Positions 58,501 to 64,000 of a stretch of DNA of 64,000 nt are shown one piece after another. Position numbers and translations under genes: made by a program. How positions within the stretch are numbered: position 1 is the stretch's first letter; every line of letters begins with the position of its first letter. The DNA is from Eretmocerus hayati (lineage: Eukaryota > Arthropoda > Insecta > Hymenoptera > Aphelinidae): NCBI GenBank assembly GCA_029851415.1, contig CM056741.1:178109021-178173020 (forward strand), in the 5' to 3' direction. The notes beneath the pieces are model-generated. The model was not told the origin of the DNA and did no database searches. It saw only the letters and a program-made list of their open reading frames with translations.

Positions 58501-61379
58501 GAGAATATTGCAACTGCTAATTTGCTGATTCAACGAGCGGTACGTGGAAACTGATATAATTTTTTAATATACTTGGCTCATGGGCTGTTGTTATATAAGG
58601 ATGTTGATACAGGAAATCCTTCTTTTATGGCTCTCTTTTTGTACGCAGATTTTGTCTCACGGGATCGATCGATTCACGCCAATCCCTAATTATGCGCGAT
58701 GTAACTTCCTTTTCACGCACATTGCTGACAAAATAGCGAACGATCTGTATATGTGTGGATCTCCCATACACATTATGTTTTCAAAGCAAGTTTATTTAGT
58801 AAATGCTTATTTTCACAAATGTGAAATGAGAATCGAATGCGCGGGTGATCGGAAGAAAGTTGAAATGGTTGAGATATTTTGTCAGCATGAACATAATCTC
58901 ATCACATCACAAGCGGTATTCCCATCCAATCTCAATCTATAAATTTCAATTCCTAAAGTTGCTCATGGACATATTCGGAGTGCCAATTTCTAAAGTTGAG
59001 AAGAGCTGGGCTGCCACCGAATTAGGAAATTGATTGTCTATGTCGTCAACAGATCAGGAAAACATAATAGCAGATTCTCTTAGAAACCAATTGAAATTCT
59101 ATGTATTGAGTCAGAATTCGTACAGCCATCATTTTATATCGCAAAACCTTCGTACAAAATAAACTTGTATTCATTGTACAATCCCTTATTGATCATAATG
59201 GATGAAATCTCTAGTGAAAGCCGAGGAATGTAAGTTCTTCTTTTCCCAAAGGTCAAGAGCTAACTCCTTACAGATAATACCAAGATGCTTAAAAAGGACC
59301 CATGCCCCCATCATTAACCCGCTCTCTTGAGACCTCACTTCCCGGGCTCAAAAAAAATTTTCTGACACGAAATATATCACTGATAACTAGTCGAAAAATG
59401 ACAAAAAACGTCAAAATTACGAAATCGGAAAATTTTAGTTTTACTCGTTTTCTTCCAAAATTGAACCATACAGAGACTTCATTCTCAGAGAAATATGTGC
59501 CTAGGATCACTACAGATTCTTCGGAATTTTTTCAGATTTTTATCATGCGCCAAATAAAAGTTATAAATAAAAGTTACAAATATTGGTTTTTGGTCATTTC
59601 CACTGTGCTGGACGAAATAAGTGATAGAGACAATGGCATCATTTCTATAACCCCAACATAGCACGAGATACTCTTGTAATACATTGGAAAAGGTTGATGA
59701 TCATTTTCAGTTATTAAACATGGCACCAACAGATTTGTCTGACCAAAACTACCTTTTTTCACTGATATAGTAGCCCAACCATCATGGCCATCAAAAATTA
59801 TATATTTTCACCGAGCAGTCACTTTGCTGAGATAGACATTTTTGCGTTCACTTTCACTTATGTAGTGACTTAAGATTAGTGTATGAATGGAAGAAATCAC
59901 ACAAATTCTCGTGAAAGTAATTACGTTATCGAGTTTGAATTACACAACGTCTAGAATTGCTCACATGTCGACAGATCTTTCACCACATAAACGGAAATTT
60001 TTCGTTTTGACCGTAGACCCTCATCAAAAATACTGTGATGAAATACTACTATTTGAAAAATGGATTTATTATCTGAACCATCGGATGATGAAATTGCTCA
60101 TGATAGTTGACATTCTATTATTATATTTGAGTGAACAATGTATATACGGTACCTAAATACGAAGCTCAAGTATATCAGGAATACAGTGTGCAGCTCAGCG
60201 ATGCTCAATATACACGAGCGAATTACTCAAATAGGAGTTGAATTGAGCAAACGTAATGACCCTTGTTTAGAAACTCAATCAGTGCGCGCCAGTTTGCGTA
60301 CATTGCAATAGAATTATAATTACTACCCTCGAAGAGGCTTGAGGCCTCTCTATCTACCACTGAGTCAAACGTGGATTATTATACTCTCTCCACGTACCAC
60401 AAGATCTACTTCTATACCCGAATCTAACTCTCAAAGTACGTCTCCAAATCTGAAATGGTTATCAGTCTACAAATTCTCCATGTGAGATATGTGTAGTTGC
60501 GAAGATTATAGCCTCATATCAACCGTACTCATTCATTCAAATCCTTTACATTTTATCGAGCATTTTGTGTACTCCCTTTTAATGACTTTCAAGCCATGTT
60601 CTCGAATTGTGATGGAATGGATTCCATAATTCGATGGTAGTGAATACGTCGTTGCCAAAGTCACGATAACTCTTTGTCAAAATATCGATGGATGCGGCCG
60701 CAGCGTGAACAAACTCTTATCAGCAAAAATGCTGAGAATATCTAGCATCTGCTCTACATCTAACACATCCGAGCTTTCACGAATAATTGACCAAACTTTG
60801 GTATTCAACTTTGCATTCAACTGATCAACTGCAGTTGAATCAGACTTTTGGAGTTGATTTGGTTTATTACACCTGATAGCAAACGAGGGTGATCTGCCTG
60901 GTACATAATTCCCGAAGTGCTTAGAAAGAGCTGAAATCCAGAATATTGTGGCGCGTTGAATTCGGCTAATAACATTCCTATTCCATGCAGAAATGTCAGA
61001 TTTTGAGATTGTGCTATTTTCCTGCCATTGATCTGGTATCTCAATATTTCTCTACGTTGTTAAGTTCATTCAAAGTTCAGCTAGTACAGAAATTACAGCG
61101 AGTTTCCGATCAAACTCGAAAAAACTAATTCCACTCACTGTTTGTCGAGATTGAAAAAGAATTTTCGTAAACCTGGTGTACCCTTGCACAAAGATTATTC
61201 GTTGGCTTATTAAAGCCTTTGTAAAATCTCATCACAGAGAAGAAACTAGATTTTCATTCGTTTTCGATGCAATTTGAAAAGTTGTCACAGCGAGTTTTCG
61301 ATGAAAACTTTTTCTTATCAGGATAATGTTTCAAATCTGGATCACAAATTTGGCTCAAACTCTAGGAATAGTCTTTTTC
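58501..61379. other. No firm feature
   Basis: Frames of 120 codons (58580-58942) and 119 codons (59302-59661) are open on the plus strand but not recognisable. No inverted repeats were noticed. Confidence 0.35.
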
Positions 61380-61556
61380 AGAGCCAAAAGATGAAACCTA
61401 AGATCGTATACCCTAACGCTCAAGCGTTTCCGAGCTACAGCCAAGGACATTAGCATTACCCATTATAGATGTAATTGCAATACTAATGTCCTTGGTTGTA
61501 GCTCGAAAACGCTTGAGCGTTGGAGTCTCTGATTTTGGGTTTCATCTTTTGGTGCT
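61380..61556. mobile_element. Small foldback related to 8465-8793
   Basis: Arms share CCAAAAGATGAAACC, AACGCTCAAGCGTTT and GAGCTACARCCAAGGACATT in inverse, with a loop of about 25 bp. The GAGCTACAGCC...GACATTAGCATT core is also in 8465-8793. CGCTCAAGCG is itself nearly palindromic. Confidence 0.8.
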
Positions 61557-61649
61557 TTGAACATCTGAAAATCTTATCGGCACACGAATCATCCTCTTGA
61601 AGAGTTTATTTTCGAGGAACAGAATAAAAATCCCAGCTCTCCTACTCAT

Positions 61650-62324
61650 ATGACAGTTACAGATACTTCGATAAGCAGCCGTGTGCATGGATCCCTCCAC
61701 ACTTTGCGCTTCCACAAAAAATCCTTGAATCAAAAATTAAAACAGTGTTTAGTTGAAATTCTCATCTTTCCCTACTTCGACTACGCGTGCGCTGTCTATA
61801 ATGACGTCTCAGATGAACTAAACCTCAAACTCCATCGACTAATGAACGCATGTGTTTGGTTTGTGTATGGGAGCATACCTTGGACAGCACCTGTCACGCC
61901 CTACCGCTTAGCTCTAGGTTGGCTCTCCGTAGAGAATCGTCGAATGTATCAACTGTCATCGCTAGCTTTCAACATCATATCGGCGAAACAGCTCATATAT
62001 CTAGCCAAACTTTTCCGACTCAGGTCTGATGCTCCTGATTTACGTACTTCGAGCAGAAATACCCCTGGGCCCTTGTTATACACAACGCCGCGTACCAAGG
62101 CTATGGAGAAATCTTTTCACATCACTGCATCCGCTTTTATTAACGCTAAGGCACCTGAGACAGTTTTTGACTTGAAACACTCACAGGGCTTCAGGAATAG
62201 AATTCGTGATATCCTAATCCACGATGAGGCCCAGAATTGGCGGGATAGAGCATTGAGAGACGGGCTGAAGCTGAACCCAATTGCAAAGGCGTCGTTACTA
62301 ACAGAACTTCTAAACGAGATCTGA
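61650..62324 (+). pseudogene. C-terminal part of non-LTR reverse transcriptase
   Basis: An open frame of 224 codons. From about residue 8 it matches what I know of the region C-terminal to the catalytic core in arthropod LINE reverse transcriptases: RVHGSLHTLRFHKKSLNQ, then LVEILIFPYFDYACAVYND, LHRLMNACVWFVYG, WTAPVTPYRLALGWLSVENR and MEKSFHITASAFINA. The FDYACAVYND block is the landmark. The catalytic FADD-type motif and endonuclease are missing because the insertion is 5'-truncated. The ATG at 61650 lies upstream of the probable LINE boundary (61669), so the first residues come from flanking DNA. The frame is intact to its stop, implying a fairly young insertion, but it cannot transpose by itself. 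The plus-strand 3' sequence follows directly. Confidence 0.85.
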
Positions 62325-62511
62325 GATACTTTGAAATGCGACACCAGATGTCTGATTTATTCATTTATTTATTTATTCTTTATTCATCATCTTATTCATT
62401 TACTTATCTGAATACTATTTACTACCTGCTTAGAACTTTTCTGAATTATCAAACTCCAAATTGTAAAATTGCTATCTATTACTATCAGAAACCCTCACGG
62501 CAAAACATATT

Positions 62512-63724
62512 GGGATTGTCCATAAACCATATGGCCTCATTTTTGGTCATTTTTGGCCACCCACCCACCCCATGTGGTTTTATATGGTCTCTGGACCAAC
62601 CACCCACCCACCCCCTTAGAAGTCATATGGTTCGAAAAAATTTTCACTCGGAACATTGAGTAATATTCGAACCGAATTCATTGAAGTCATAATTTTTTGA
62701 CAAATTTTCTTTCGGCAATATCATCAGACGTAGTAAAAGGTCAAGCGAGCCATCCACGCAAGTCATCAATGATAGGGAACGAGTCCGGTTCTTCTGTTTG
62801 AGGAATAGATGGTATAGAGTTAATAAGGTCCTTTTCCGAATGCATCGAAAATTTTGTCACGGCTTGATTTTTTTTAGAGACATAATAGTCCAGGCCGAGT
62901 GGGCACCATCGTTGGGTAAATTTATTCCGACGAGGTTCAGAAGACTCTCCTGATCATGGAAATCCATGTTGCCAGGTCGAAAAATGGTCACAATTCATTT
63001 AAATCGAGTTTGTTTAAACAATCGAATAAAATTGCTGAATATCAATTCAAACTATTTTTATTAGATAACAGAGAAAAGGTCTCTTGTCATTTTCCGCTAA
63101 ATTCGATAGTTTTCGAGTAATGAGCACTTTGAAAATGGAAAAAAATGAAAAATTTGCAATCTTTGACATTAAATAAAAGCAACAACGAAGTGGAAAATCG
63201 GTGTTGCCATCGTGGGATCTGTTCACTAGGTTGTCCTCTACAAGATATAATGAGCTTAATCTCGACCCGATGTAATCTCGATCAGTGTTCTATCAAATTA
63301 AGAGTTTGCATATTCCATGACCGGCGAACACAATGGATGCTTTGATCATGAGCCTCTTATATATGGTGACAAAATATGGCCAGAGACGCAGAATGAAAAC
63401 GAAAATAATAATTATGGCATCAGTAAGACGGAGCGTAATACATCCTCGTCTACGATACATAGCTGCTGACATGCATCTGACTATGGTCAGATTTCGACAG
63501 GAAAAATTTTGCCTATAGTTAACTCTAGCAGCGCACCGATTATGTACGGGTAGAATTTCGAATAAAGATTTGATAAGATATCGTCTCGAACTTCTCAGTT
63601 CTCGCTATGTGCTCGGGTCATATGGTTTGAGGCTTCACCACTCACCCACCTCATATGGCTAGATATGGTACTTTTCACAACCACCCACCCACCCTCGGCG
63701 GACCATATGGTTTATGGACAGCCC
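62512..63724. mobile_element. DNA transposon inserted in the LINE 3' region
   Basis: Ends GGGATTGTCCATAAACCATA and, inverse, GGGCTGTCCATAAACCATA. Subterminal regions on both sides carry ACCCACCCACCC and CATATGG words. LINE sequence continues on the other side. The GGGCTGTCCATAAA end is a form I know from several families of arthropod DNA transposons, but I cannot settle the superfamily and the target duplication is unclear. Confidence 0.75.
62741..62966 (-). pseudogene. Broken ORF start inside the DNA transposon
   Basis: Minus strand from ATG at 62966: MDFHDQESLLNLVGINLPND and onward; after a frameshift near 62860 a second frame continues with KFSMHSEKDLINSIPSIPQT and ends in TGA at 62741-62743. 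The composition is protein-like and acidic. Probably the decayed N-terminus of the element's own protein, but it is not recognisable. Confidence 0.35.
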
Positions 63725-63930
63725 TAATTCTCTGTAATATATATATAATCGGAATATCTAGTAATATTTAGTTATACATGTGTATGTGTATATACCCAAT
63801 ATTTGCCAATCGTATACTATCACAACAGTCTTTTATTTGTTATAAACATATGTATATTTCCTATCAGGGCTGAATAGGGTTCAACCCCAAAGCCTCAATA
63901 AGTCACTAATCATTCAATCAATCAATACTT

Positions 63931-64000
63931 TCAATTCCACTAAAGATCAGCCAAGGCTGTTGAGAACTTTGCTCAAAAAATGCATCAACAGCAGTATGCA
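63931..64000. other. Flank beyond the LINE
   Basis: Too short to interpret; contains a long inverted-free AT-rich end. Confidence 0.4.

Larger units (their letters stand above)
61669..63924 (+). mobile_element. 5'-truncated LINE split by a DNA transposon
   Basis: The body starts inside the reverse-transcriptase ORF and continues into a 3' region containing TTCATTTATTTATTTATTC, then, after the insertion at 62512-63724, GGGCTGAATAGGGTTCAACC and an (ATTCAATCAATCAAT)-type 3' end. That 3' end style is one I know from arthropod non-LTR elements. ATACTT stands just before the 5' end (61663-61668) and just after the 3' end (63925-63930), a possible short target duplication, which would make this one 5'-truncated insertion. 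Confidence 0.7.

Noticed and set aside
1..64000. tRNA or rRNA genes
   Set aside because: Scanned by eye for GGTTCRANNCC-type B boxes and cloverleaf ends; none was convincing.

Overview
This window looks like a gene-poor, transposon-rich piece of an animal nuclear genome, most likely an insect or other arthropod. It is AT-rich, has no operons, no bacterial-style dense coding and no rRNA or tRNA that I could recognise. Its only recognisable proteins are broken transposon proteins: the C-terminal part of a non-LTR retrotransposon reverse transcriptase, a KRBA2/Ginger-type integrase-like tail, and a decayed minus-strand ORF of a widespread unnamed transposon-associated family. No complete host gene was recognised. 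Four short stretches could be host exons or captured gene pieces (2998-3250, 12515-12586, 20196-20381 and 27702-28019, all minus strand), none with a product I can name.

The dominant feature is an unusual density of long inverted repeats (foldback elements). From left to right: a Chapaev-like foldback nested inside a relative (1981-5137); foldbacks at 6318-7224 and 8465-8793; an element with GGGGTAACTTTG-type ends (9752-10369); a 2.9-kb hierarchical palindrome (13424-16290); a long-terminal-repeat element with a dead ORF (24322-26229); a foldback with 26-bp tandem repeats (28866-29666); a Tc1-like foldback (30021-30947); a 4.5-kb nested complex (about 34740-39215); G-rich minisatellites invaded twice (43360-46215); a second 26-bp-repeat foldback (50303-51180); three more elements (51308-52269, 52728-53134, 54541-55014); the Ginger-like relic (55422-56431); and a 5'-truncated LINE (61669-63924) split by a DNA transposon (62512-63724).

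Several nested insertions can be dated relative to each other because the interrupted sequence can be followed across the junction: 2144-4179 sits inside 1981-5137 with a TCAG duplication; 35515-37225 sits inside a 170-bp repeat unit with a 2-bp AT duplication; 45110-46036 sits inside a GGAT minisatellite at TA; 62512-63724 sits inside the LINE 3' region. A diverged copy at 31190-31490 appears to be an unoccupied version of the site that holds the 34.7-39.2 kb complex.

The elements fall into families that recur in the window (30.0/45.1/14.6 kb; 29/50.7 kb; 9.8/52.7/54.5 kb; 8.5/61.4 kb; 2.4/52 kb), so this is a local record of several waves of foldback transposition. All similarity statements are by-eye comparisons of the two strands; no alignment or database search was run.
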